DNA from: Trueperaceae bacterium
GTDB lineage: Bacteria > Deinococcota > Deinococci > Deinococcales > Trueperaceae
Assembly: GCA_011390455.1 (NCBI GenBank)
Contig: JAABSI010000011.1
Location: forward strand, 26,198 to 49,957
Direction of reading: 5' to 3'
DNA length: 23,760 bases
In this document: positions 8,258-17,245 of the stretch, piece after piece
Layout of the letters: each line of letters starts with the position of its first letter
How positions within the stretch are numbered: position 1 is the first letter of the stretch
The notes under the pieces: generated by a model
The model's input: the letters and a program-made list of their open reading frames with translations, nothing else
Told to the model about the DNA's origin: nothing
The model's database searches: none
Program-made: the position numbers and the translations under genes

Positions 8258-8299
8258 GCGAAGATCGGCCGCGGCTCCTCAGCCGCGGCCGATCTTCGC
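8258..8299. terminator. Perfect 19-bp hairpin between convergent genes (bidirectional terminator)
   Basis: The arms 8258-8276 and 8281-8299 are perfectly complementary over 19 bp around the 4-nt loop CCTC. The hairpin starts 20 nt after the stop of the LysM gene (+) and ends 32 nt after the stop of the DUF305 gene (-). The stem ends AAGATC/GATCTT, so each strand has only a short A/T-containing tail, not a long T-run. Its place between converging genes makes a shared terminator the best explanation. Confidence 0.8.
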
Positions 8300-8331
8300 G
8301 ATGGTGTGGACGATGGCGAGCGGCGCCGCGT

Positions 8332-8936
8332 TCAGTGGTCGGCGCCATGGGCGGCCGGCGCCACGCCCCAAGCTGCGATCCAACCGCGCAGCGTGGCAAT
8401 CTCCTCGGTCTGCACGCGGATCACGTCGCGCGCGAGCTCCACGACCTCGGGCCGCACCCCGTCGAGCGCCAGCACCGCTTCGGCCATCCCGATCGCCATC
8501 GCATGGTGGTGGATCATGTCCGACGCGAAGGTGCGGTCGACCGCGTCGGGGTCGAGCCCGTCCAAGGGCCGCATCATCGGGACGTAGGCCGGGGCGGTCG
8601 CCGTCGGGTACCAGGTGGCGCGCCACGCCTCGAGGCGTTCGATCTCGTCCCGCTGCGCCGCCACGATCTCCGCCGCCAGCGCTCGCACCTCGGCGCGCTC
8701 GCCGCGTTCGAGGACCACGAGCGCTACGTCGACGGCCTCTTGGTGGTGCGGGATCATGCCGATCACGAAGTCGGATTCGCTGGCGACCTGGATGTGGGCC
8801 GCCATGTCGTCGATGACCATGGCCGCGCCGCGGCCGGGGAGGTCGATCGCGATGCTCGTGGCGACGAGCGCGGTGGCGACGGCCGCGGCGAGCAGGCTGC
8901 GCCCGACCAGGTCCTGGACGATCGACGGCGCGCGCG

Positions 8937-8940
<4 letters not shown>
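8332..8940 (-). CDS. DUF305 family membrane-anchored or exported protein
   Basis: A 202-aa protein with a hydrophobic N-terminal segment (about residues 14-34, signal anchor or signal peptide) and a DUF305 domain. The two His/Met signatures of the family are visible: [10 protein letters not shown] and, about 80 residues later, [17 protein letters not shown]305 proteins form ferritin-like helical bundles, and some (CopM of cyanobacteria) bind copper in the periplasm; copper binding here is inferred from these residues and the operon. The GTG start at 8940 overlaps the copA stop (GTGA), so it is translationally coupled as the last gene of copZ-csoR-copA-DUF305. It ends 32 nt before the strong hairpin. 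A second DUF305 protein is encoded at 17246-18253. Confidence 0.88.
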
Positions 8941-11474
<2,534 letters not shown>

Positions 11475-11488
11475 GGGTTCCTCGGTCC

Positions 11489-11836
11489 TCAGCGGTACTT
11501 GAGCGCTTCCATCAGCTCTTCGACCAGGTGCTCGGTGTCGCCGCGCTGCGCCGCCGTGGCGACGTGGTCGCGCATGTGGGCACGGAGCACGCCGTCGCTC
11601 ACCTTGCGCAGCGCGCCCTGGACGGCGCTGACCTGCTTGAGCACGTCCACGCAGTAGACGCTCGGGTCGTCGAGCATGCGCAGCACGCCCTCGACGTGCC
11701 CCTTGACGCTCTTGAGGCGCAGCGCCGCGTCGCGGCGCACCTCGGGGTCGAGGTGGAGGTGGCCGGCGTGGTCCTCCAGGGCGATCGGTTCGGTCGGCGC
11801 CGCACCGGTCGTCGCGGCGCCCGACGGGAGGCTCAT
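11489..11836 (-). CDS. csoR: Copper-sensing transcriptional repressor CsoR (Cys-His-His type)
   Basis: A 115-aa all-helical CsoR/RcnR-family repressor, which releases its operator on binding Cu(I). Candidate ligands are C62 (VYCVDVLKQ), H87 and H91 (RAHMRDH). The spacing of 25 and 4 residues is the same as C41-H66-H70 of Thermus thermophilus CsoR, whereas the Mycobacterium tuberculosis protein has Cys in the last place. The first 30 residues form an extension containing HAGHLHL, possibly an additional metal-binding tail. Its ATG overlaps the copZ stop (ATGA) and copA follows after 14 bases, so the repressor is autoregulated with its targets. Candidate operators lie before copZ, cueP and copB. 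Confidence 0.95.
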   Translation of the reverse strand: MSLPSGAATTGAAPTEPIALEDHAGHLHLDPEVRRDAALRLKSVKGHVEGVLRMLDDPSVYCVDVLKQVSAVQGALRKVSDGVLRAHMRDHVATAAQRGDTEHLVEELMEALKYR

Positions 11837-12033
11837 GCGGCCGGTGCGGCCTGGTAGCCCTCGTCCTGGACGGCCGCGACGAGCGCGGCGACCGGGGCGT
11901 CGCCGGCGACCGTGGCGCGGCCGGCGGCCAGGTCGACGTCGGCGGACGTCACGCCCGAGACCTTCTCGAGGGCCTTCTTGACGGCCGCCGTGCAGTGGCC
12001 GCAGGTCATTCCGGTGATGGTGAGTTCGGTCAT
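11833..12033 (-). CDS. copZ: Copper chaperone CopZ (single HMA domain)
   Basis: A 66-aa cytoplasmic protein made of one heavy-metal-associated domain with the Cu(I) site C11-G-H-C14 (GMTCGHC). The typical chaperone fold pattern follows ([31 protein letters not shown]). CopZ carries Cu(I) to CopA and can transfer it to CsoR. It is the first gene of the operon; the ATG at 12033 is preceded by a strong AAGGAGG site (12040-12046), and its stop overlaps the csoR start. The mRNA leader before it is about 75 nt long and contains a stable hairpin (see 12061-12095). Confidence 0.95.
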   Translation of the reverse strand: MTELTITGMTCGHCTAAVKKALEKVSGVTSADVDLAAGRATVAGDAPVAALVAAVQDEGYQAAPAA

Positions 12034-12060
12034 CGTGGGCCTCCTTGGCCGGGTCCCGTC

Positions 12061-12095
12061 GGGTGCCTCGGCGCGGGATGCGCCGAGGGGCACCC
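12061..12095 (-). promoter_or_regulatory. Hairpin in the copZ mRNA leader
   Basis: GGGTGCCTCGGCGC (12061-12074) and GCGCCGAGGGGCACCC (12080-12095) pair over 14 bp with a 2-nt bulge around the loop at 12075-12079. It lies between the candidate transcription start and the copZ ribosome binding site. It could be a leader structure that protects or attenuates the message; no T-run follows. The same DNA abuts the CsoR box. Confidence 0.45.
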
Positions 12096-12113
12096 CAGGC
12101 GGGGTGGGGTAAG
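12091..12113 (-). promoter_or_regulatory. Candidate CsoR operator before copZ (site A)
   Basis: Read on the minus strand, the site is TTACCCCACCCCGCCTGGGG followed by TG. It contains the 10-mer ACCCCACCCC, also found at 14046-14055 and (minus strand) 16219-16228, and a 6-bp inverted repeat CACCCC/GGGGTG with 4-nt spacer (12091-12106). It lies just downstream of a TATCAT -10 (12117-12122), where a repressor would block the start of transcription. Confidence 0.75.
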
Positions 12114-12116
12114 GCG

Positions 12117-12145
12117 ATGATACCGGTTCGTCGCCGGGCAGGGAA
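12117..12145 (-). promoter_or_regulatory. Candidate promoter of the copZ-csoR-copA-DUF305 operon
   Basis: On the minus strand TATCAT (12117-12122) matches the -10 consensus at 5 of 6 positions, with TTCCCT as a weak -35 (12140-12145) at 17-bp spacing. Transcription would start near 12110, inside or beside the CsoR box. Confidence 0.5.
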
Positions 12146-12229
12146 GGGAGCAGGCGACGTCGTCCTTCACTGGGTCGGACGGCACCGGCACGGTTGTGGA
12201 TCGAGGAGCGATGCCCGAAGATCGACGGG

Positions 12230-13501
12230 ATGAACCCCAGCGGCTTCCTCCGTGGCCTCGTCCACGGCCTGGGCACGACGGCCGGCGCGCTGCGGAACCC
12301 GGCGTTCGCACGCCTCTACGCGGCGCAGTTGACGCACCTGCTCGGCGATGCGCTCGTGTGGATCGCGATCGCGGTGCTCGCGTACGACTTCGCGGGCCCT
12401 CGGGCGGCCGCGGTGCTCGGGATCGCGCTGACGCTTCGAGTGGCGGCCTTCGTGGTGCTGTCGCCGATCGCCGGAGTGGCGGCCGACCGGTTCAGCCGCA
12501 AGACGATCCTCGTGGCGGCGCTCGTCGCGCGGATGGCGGTCCTGGCGTCCCTGGCGGCGGCCACCGAGGAGGGCCATCTGTACGTCGGCATGGTGGGGCT
12601 GAACGCCTTGACCGCCTTCTTCACGCCGACCTATCAGGCGTCCGTGCCGGCGGTCACGACGCGCGCCGAGTACCCGAAGGCGATCGCGTTGTCCGGCGCC
12701 ACCTTCGAGATGTTGGGGGTGCTCGGACCCGGGTTGGCGGGGGGTCTGGCGGTCGCGCTCGGTGGGCGGGCGCTGTTCTGGGTCGCCGGCGCGACGGCGA
12801 TCGTCGCGGCGGTCCTGGTCCTGAGCGTGCGGCGGCGTCTCGACGGTGCGGCGGAGGACGCGGCTCCGGACGCGGCGCCGATCCCGGTCGGGGGCTGGCG
12901 CGAGCTCGCCGAAGGCACGTGGCGGCTGTGGCGCGACCCGGTGGTGCGCTACGGCCTCGCCCTCGAGCTGGTCGCCTCGGTGGCCGGCGCCTGGATCCTG
13001 GTCAACTCCGTGGTGCTCGTCAAGGGCGGGCTGGGCCTGGGTGACCTCGCCTACGGGTGGGCGATGGCGATCTTCGGCGCGGGCGCCACGGCCGCCGCCC
13101 TCGCGCTCGGCGTGCTCGAGAAGCGGTGGCCGCGCACCCGCTTCATGCTCGTGGGGGCCTTGGCGATCTCGTTGGCGGTGCTGCCGGCGAACCTGGTGGG
13201 GTTCGGCGCGCTGTTGCCGCTCTGGCTCCTCGCGGGCGTCGGCACCAACTGGGTGAACCTGCCGATGCTGACGCTCCTGGCCGAGCGCACCCCTGGGGCG
13301 CTGCAGGGGCGCGTCTACGGCGCCCACTTCGCCTGGAGCCACCTGTGGTGGCTGGGCGCGTACCCGTTGGCGGGTTGGCTCGGAAGCATCGCCCCCGATC
13401 GGTCGTTCCTGATCGGGGGCGTGGTGTCGCTGGTGTTGCTCGTGGCGGTCGATCGGACGCTGGGGCCGCGGGTGCGGCGCGCCGTCAGCGCGCGGCGGTG
13501 A
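12230..13501 (+). CDS. MFS transporter (MFS_3 / EntS-like exporter)
   Basis: A 423-aa protein with about 12 hydrophobic helices. The MFS motif A is visible at G82-V-A-A-D86-R87-F-S-R90-K91 in the loop after helix 2. The overall pattern (start LRNPAFARLYAAQLTHLLGDALVWIAI) fits the MFS_3/EntS group of proton-driven exporters. The start at ATG 12230 is chosen because it directly precedes the family-typical N-terminus, but its ribosome binding site is weak; TTG 12194 would add 12 residues. It diverges from the copper operon, sharing the region with CsoR site A. Its 3' end overlaps cueP by 17 bases tail to tail. Substrate unknown; metal or metallophore export is a guess from position only. Confidence 0.85.
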   Translation: MNPSGFLRGLVHGLGTTAGALRNPAFARLYAAQLTHLLGDALVWIAIAVLAYDFAGPRAAAVLGIALTLRVAAFVVLSPIAGVAADRFSRKTILVAALVARMAVLASLAAATEEGHLYVGMVGLNALTAFFTPTYQASVPAVTTRAEYPKAIALSGATFEMLGVLGPGLAGGLAVALGGRALFWVAGATAIVAAVLVLSVRRRLDGAAEDAAPDAAPIPVGGWRELAEGTWRLWRDPVVRYGLALELVASVAGAWILVNSVVLVKGGLGLGDLAYGWAMAIFGAGATAAALALGVLEKRWPRTRFMLVGALAISLAVLPANLVGFGALLPLWLLAGVGTNWVNLPMLTLLAERTPGALQGRVYGAHFAWSHLWWLGAYPLAGWLGSIAPDRSFLIGGVVSLVLLVAVDRTLGPRVRRAVSARR

Positions 13502-14030
13502 GCTGCAGGTCGGTGATGCAGGTGCGGCTGTCGGCGAAGGTCGTGAGCCGGCCGACCACCGAGTACCCGTCGAGGGTCATGAACAGGTCGATGGCCTGGT
13601 CGCGCGGGAGCCAGAGGTCGATGAAGCCGTTCGCCAGGGTCGGCATGACCTCGTCGATCAGCACGGTGCCGTCGGCCTGGATCGCCTGGACGTGGACGGG
13701 CGCGCCCACGAGCTCGCCCTGGCACCCGCTCATGTAGTGGGTGGCGCACGGGTGGGTCTGCTGCAGGTACGGCGCGACCGACACGTACATCAGGTCCTCG
13801 GGCATGGGCACGGTGACCTCGGTCCCGTCCGCGAACCGGAAGTGCACGGCCTGAGGGGTGGCGAAGGTCGTGACGCCGTTGCCCTTCCAGGTGTTCGCGA
13901 GCTCGACGGCCGCGCGGGCGTCGAGGCCCTCGAGCGCGCGGGGCGAGGGGGCGCCTTGGCCCAGAGCGGAAGCGACGAGGGCGAAGGCGAGGACGAGCGC
14001 GACAGATCGAAGCGGGCGAATGTGCGGCAT
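13485..14030 (-). CDS. cueP: Periplasmic copper-binding protein CueP
   Basis: A 181-aa secreted protein. Residues 1-25 form a Sec signal peptide ending ALGQ. The mature part matches what I know of CueP: an LPLPEDRFYLSVAPY-like segment (here MPEDLMYVSVAPY), THPC...C with C95 and C103 eight apart, QGELVGAPVHV, DGTVLIDE, NGFIDLWLPRD, and a final C171 (SRTCITDLQL). The three cysteines correspond to C96, C104 and C172 of Salmonella CueP, which binds periplasmic copper and helps supply Cu/Zn superoxide dismutase. The ATG at 14030 has no ribosome binding site, but a TACCCT -10 ends 6 nt before it, indicating a leaderless mRNA, with a CsoR-type box directly upstream. It lies 59 bases after copB on the same strand. 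Confidence 0.9.
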   Translation of the reverse strand: MPHIRPLRSVALVLAFALVASALGQGAPSPRALEGLDARAAVELANTWKGNGVTTFATPQAVHFRFADGTEVTVPMPEDLMYVSVAPYLQQTHPCATHYMSGCQGELVGAPVHVQAIQADGTVLIDEVMPTLANGFIDLWLPRDQAIDLFMTLDGYSVVGRLTTFADSRTCITDLQLTAAR

Positions 14031-14036
14031 GGCGCT

Positions 14037-14060
14037 AGGGTATCGACCCCACCCCGGGTG
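14037..14060 (-). promoter_or_regulatory. cueP promoter with candidate CsoR operator (site B)
   Basis: On the minus strand TACCCT (14037-14042) is a -10 element 6 nt before the cueP ATG. Directly upstream, on the plus strand, ACCCCACCCC (14046-14055) carries the core shared with sites A and C, including the inverted repeat CACCC-C-GGGTG (14050-14060). The box fills the -10/-35 spacer, a typical place for repression. Confidence 0.7.
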
Positions 14061-14089
14061 CGCAGGGGATAAACGTCCGGCCGGCCGCG

Positions 14090-16168
14090 TCATCGGTCGC
14101 CCCCCGCCCCCCAGCGCCGCAGCAGCTGCGCGTTGACGGCCACGACGACCGTGCTGGCCGACATGAGCACCGCCCCGACCGCGGGCGACAGCACCAGGCC
14201 CCACGGTGCCGCCACGCCGGCGGCGAGCGGCAGGGCGACGACGTTGTAGCCGGCCGCCCACCAGAGGTTCTGGATCATCTTGCGGTAGGTGGCGCGCGAC
14301 AGGTCGACGACGCGCACCACGTCGCGGGGGTCGGAGCGCACGAGCACCACGTGGCCGGCCTCGACCGCCACGTCGGTGCCGGCGCCGATGGCGATGCCGA
14401 CGTCGGCGGTGGCCAGCGCAGGCGCGTCGTTGACGCCGTCGCCCACCATCGCCACCCGGTGGCCGTCGCGCTGCAGCTCCTGCACCTTCGAGGCCTTGTC
14501 CTCCGGCTGCACCTCGGCGAACACCGTGTCGATGCCGAGCTCTTCGGCCACGGCGTCGGCCACCGCCTGGGCGTCGCCGGTGAGCATCGCGACCTCGATG
14601 CCGCGCTCGTGCAGCGCCTGCACCGCTTCGCGGCTCTCCTCACGCACGGCGTCCGCGACCGCGAGCACCGCCACGACCCGATCGCCGCGGAGGAGGTAGA
14701 TCGCGGCCTGGCCGCGCTCGGCGGCTTCGTCGGCGGCGCGCTCCAGGTCGCCGGGCACGCGGGCGGAGCGCGCGTCGAGCAGGGCCGGGCCGCCCACGAA
14801 GACCTCTTCGCCGTCGACGGTCGCCGCCACGCCCTGGCCGGCGAGCGCTCGGAACCCCTGGGCGTCGGGGACGTCGAGGCCGCGCTCCTCGGCCGTGCGC
14901 CCGATGCCGCGCGCGATCGGGTGCTCCGAGTCGGCCTCGGCGGCGGCCGCGAGGCGCAGCGCCTCGTCCTCCGAGAGGTCGTCCGTGGTCGCGACCTCCA
15001 CCACCCGGTGCGAGCCGAGGGTGAGCGTGCCGGTCTTGTCGAACACGACGATGTCGAGCAGGCGCGCCTCTTCGAGCCCACGGCGGTCGCGGACGAGCAA
15101 GCCGTTGCGCGCGCCGAGCGTCGTCGAGATCGCGACCACCAGCGGGACCGCGAGGCCCAAGGCGTGCGGGCACGCGATGACCAGTACGGTGACCGTCCGC
15201 ACGATCGCGTAGTCGATCTCGGCGCCGAGCAGCAGCCAGGTGGCGAGCGTGAGGACCGCCGCGACCAACGCGACCGCCGTCAGGAGCCTGGCAGCGCGGT
15301 CGGCGAGGTGCTGGACGCGCGACTTCGACGTCTGCGCGTCGGCCACCAGCCGCATGATCCCGGAGAGCTTGGTGGCGTCGCCGGTCGCCGTCACCTCGAC
15401 GCGGAGCGAGCCGGCGCCGTTGATCGTGCCGGCGACGACCGCGTCGCCCTCGCCGCGCTTGACCGGCCGCGACTCGCCGGTGATCGACGCCTCGTCGAGC
15501 GAGCTCTCGCCCTTGCGCACGACGCCGTCGACCGGCACGCTCTCACCGGGCCGCACCAGCACGAGGTCGCCCTCCCCCAGGTCCGAGACGTCGACGCTCT
15601 CTTCGCGTCCGTCGACGAGGCGGGTGGCGGTGTCGGGGAGGAGCTTGGCGAGCTCCTTGAGCGCGCCTTGCGCCTGATCGATCGAACGCATCTCGATCCA
15701 GTGCCCGAGGAGCATGATCGTCACGAGCGTCGCGAGTTCCCACCACAGCGCGAGCGCGTCGATCGCGCCGAGTTCGACGACCCAGGAGAAGACGAAGGCC
15801 ACCGCGATGGCGAGCGAGATCAGCGTCATCATCCCCGGGAGCCGGGCTCGAAGCTCGCCCCACGCGCCACGCAGGAACACGAGGCCGCCATAGAGGAAGA
15901 CCGCGGTGCCGAGCACCGCAGGGATCCACGCCGAGCCCGGGAACACGGGGGCGCGGTAGCCGAGCAGCATCTCGACGTGCGGCGACCACACGACCACCGG
16001 AACGGTCAGCACCAGCGAGAGCCAGAAGCGGCTCCGGAACGCCTCGACGGAATGGCCTTCGTGGGCGTCGTGGCCCCCGTGTTCGCCGTGCGCCTCGTGC
16101 GGCGACGCGTCCTCGCCGCTGCGACGGCGTTCGTGGTCCTGCTCGTGATCGTGTTCGTGCTGCGCCAT
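14090..16168 (-). CDS. copB: Copper-exporting P1B-3 ATPase CopB (CPH type)
   Basis: A 692-aa membrane ATPase. The first 39 residues contain ten histidines (HEHDHEQDH and HGEHGGHDAHEGH), a CopB hallmark in place of the CxxC domains of CopA. The transport motif is C333-P334-H335 in helix 6, the phosphorylation site is D377 (DKTGTLTLG), and SEHPIARG and GDGVNDAPAL are present. CPH-type enzymes export Cu(I) or Cu(II), sometimes Ag. The ATG at 16168 has a strong GAGGAGG site at 16173-16179. Its own promoter and a perfectly palindromic CsoR-type box lie in the 86 bases before it. It may also be reached by read-through from the SHOCT-DUF305-BNR genes upstream; cueP follows. Confidence 0.95.
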   Translation of the reverse strand: MAQHEHDHEQDHERRRSGEDASPHEAHGEHGGHDAHEGHSVEAFRSRFWLSLVLTVPVVVWSPHVEMLLGYRAPVFPGSAWIPAVLGTAVFLYGGLVFLRGAWGELRARLPGMMTLISLAIAVAFVFSWVVELGAIDALALWWELATLVTIMLLGHWIEMRSIDQAQGALKELAKLLPDTATRLVDGREESVDVSDLGEGDLVLVRPGESVPVDGVVRKGESSLDEASITGESRPVKRGEGDAVVAGTINGAGSLRVEVTATGDATKLSGIMRLVADAQTSKSRVQHLADRAARLLTAVALVAAVLTLATWLLLGAEIDYAIVRTVTVLVIACPHALGLAVPLVVAISTTLGARNGLLVRDRRGLEEARLLDIVVFDKTGTLTLGSHRVVEVATTDDLSEDEALRLAAAAEADSEHPIARGIGRTAEERGLDVPDAQGFRALAGQGVAATVDGEEVFVGGPALLDARSARVPGDLERAADEAAERGQAAIYLLRGDRVVAVLAVADAVREESREAVQALHERGIEVAMLTGDAQAVADAVAEELGIDTVFAEVQPEDKASKVQELQRDGHRVAMVGDGVNDAPALATADVGIAIGAGTDVAVEAGHVVLVRSDPRDVVRVVDLSRATYRKMIQNLWWAAGYNVVALPLAAGVAAPWGLVLSPAVGAVLMSASTVVVAVNAQLLRRWGAGGDR

Positions 16169-16204
16169 GGTTCCTCCTCGCCGAGTCGGCTCGCGCTCGG
16201 AGCT

Positions 16205-16228
16205 AGCCTACCCCACCTGGGGTGGGGT
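16205..16228 (-). promoter_or_regulatory. copB promoter with candidate CsoR operator (site C, palindromic)
   Basis: ACCCCACC (16210-16217) and GGTGGGGT (16221-16228) form a perfect 8-bp inverted repeat with the 3-nt spacer TGG. On the minus strand the site reads ACCCCACCCCAGGTGGGGT, containing the core common to sites A and B. It abuts a TAGGCT -10 (16205-16210) for copB. The CCCACC...GGTGGG form resembles known CsoR operators. Confidence 0.8.
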
Positions 16229-16254
16229 GGACGCGCTGGGCCGACTGGGCGTCG

Positions 16255-17244
16255 TCACCGCACCTCGCCGGCCACGACCATCGGCGTCCAGGTCGCACCC
16301 CCGTCGTCGCTGCGGAGCACGTCGGCGGTCGACGTGGCCACGAAGACGAGGGCGTCGTCCGCGGATCCGGCGATCGCCGTGACGTACGCGTCGGTACCGA
16401 TCTCGGACGCGACGCGCGTCCACGCGGCGCCGCCGTCGTCGCTGCGCTGGAGCCCGCGGTCGGGGCCGATCGCGAAGGCCCAGAGCGTTCGGTCGCCGAG
16501 CCGGCGCACGGCGGTGACCGGCGACCCCATCAGCTCGGTGGGGCCCCACGTGGCGCCGCCGTCGTCGCTGCGCCACAGCCCGCGTGCCGTCGCCGCGAAG
16601 ACCCGCTCCGGGTCGCTCGGGTGCGCGTCGAGCGCCAGGACGCCACCGGTGGCCGCGAGGGCTTCGGATGGCAGAGTCTGCCACGTCGCGCCGCCGTCGT
16701 CCGAGCGCAGCAGGACGCTCGAGATCGCGTCCCATGCGAGCAGGGCCGGTCGGTCGCCCCCCGCCACGGTGAGCGCGTGGAGGTCGGCCACGCCCCCGAG
16801 CGACCGCTGCGTCCAGGTGCGGCCGCCATCCCGGCTCAGGATCAGGCCGAGGGGGTTCGGCAGCCCGGTGCGCAGGTCGGGGTGGCCGCTGCCGTACAGC
16901 GTGCCTTCGGCCTCCCCATCCGCGCGGAACCCCATGAGGTCGTGGCGGCTCGCGCCCACCGTTCGCCAGCCGCGTCCCTCGCTCCAGCGCACGAGGCCCG
17001 TGTGGGTGCCGACGAGCAGCGCCCCGTCGGCCCACCCGGGCGCGTCCATGCCGTGCACGTGGGTGAGGTAGGCGACCGGCGCGCCCGCGTCGGCGCGCCG
17101 CTCCGCCAGGTACGCCCCCGCCGCCCACGCGGCGATGGCCGCGGCCGCTCCGACCAGGAGCCATGCGAGGCCTCGCCACCGGCCGCGCGGGGCGGTCGCC
17201 CCGGCGACCGCCCCGCGCGCGACCGATCGGTCGCTTCGGTGCAC
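16255..17244 (-). CDS. Membrane-anchored BNR/Asp-box repeat protein (sialidase-like propeller, F510_1955-type)
   Basis: A 329-aa protein with one N-terminal transmembrane helix (residues 25-47) and an extracytoplasmic beta-propeller-like part. Five Asp boxes S-x-D-G-G-x-x-W lie at 137-144, 181-188, 226-233, 268-275 and 312-319, with a conserved THVHGMD near residue 61. It resembles the small glycosylhydrolase-like proteins labelled F510_1955 that I associate with copper-resistance neighbourhoods; no catalytic residues of a true sialidase can be assigned. The GTG at 17244 starts only 1 base after the stop of the Met-rich DUF305 gene and lacks a ribosome binding site, so it probably depends on translational coupling. 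HVHGMD and surface His/Met could bind metal. Enzyme activity is doubtful; a binding or assembly role is equally possible. Confidence 0.78.
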   Translation of the reverse strand: MHRSDRSVARGAVAGATAPRGRWRGLAWLLVGAAAAIAAWAAGAYLAERRADAGAPVAYLTHVHGMDAPGWADGALLVGTHTGLVRWSEGRGWRTVGASRHDLMGFRADGEAEGTLYGSGHPDLRTGLPNPLGLILSRDGGRTWTQRSLGGVADLHALTVAGGDRPALLAWDAISSVLLRSDDGGATWQTLPSEALAATGGVLALDAHPSDPERVFAATARGLWRSDDGGATWGPTELMGSPVTAVRRLGDRTLWAFAIGPDRGLQRSDDGGAAWTRVASEIGTDAYVTAIAGSADDALVFVATSTADVLRSDDGGATWTPMVVAGEVR

Positions 17245-17245
17245 G

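Noticed and set aside
5577..8399. A 940-codon frame open on the minus strand across the LysM lipoprotein gene, and several other long antisense frames there
   Set aside because: The plus-strand gene has a lipobox, heptads, LysM and a ribosome binding site. The antisense frame is Arg/Gly/Leu-rich low complexity mirroring the 21-bp repeat, which has no stops in several frames because of its base composition.
12194..12229. TTG at 12194 as start of the MFS exporter
   Set aside because: The added 12 residues (MWIEERCPKIDG) are not like a transporter N-terminus and the good GAGGAG nearby serves no in-frame ATG, so the ATG at 12230 is preferred, with some doubt.
14351..17071. A 906-codon plus-strand frame over copB and the BNR gene
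   Set aside because: Antisense shadow of two well-supported minus-strand genes.
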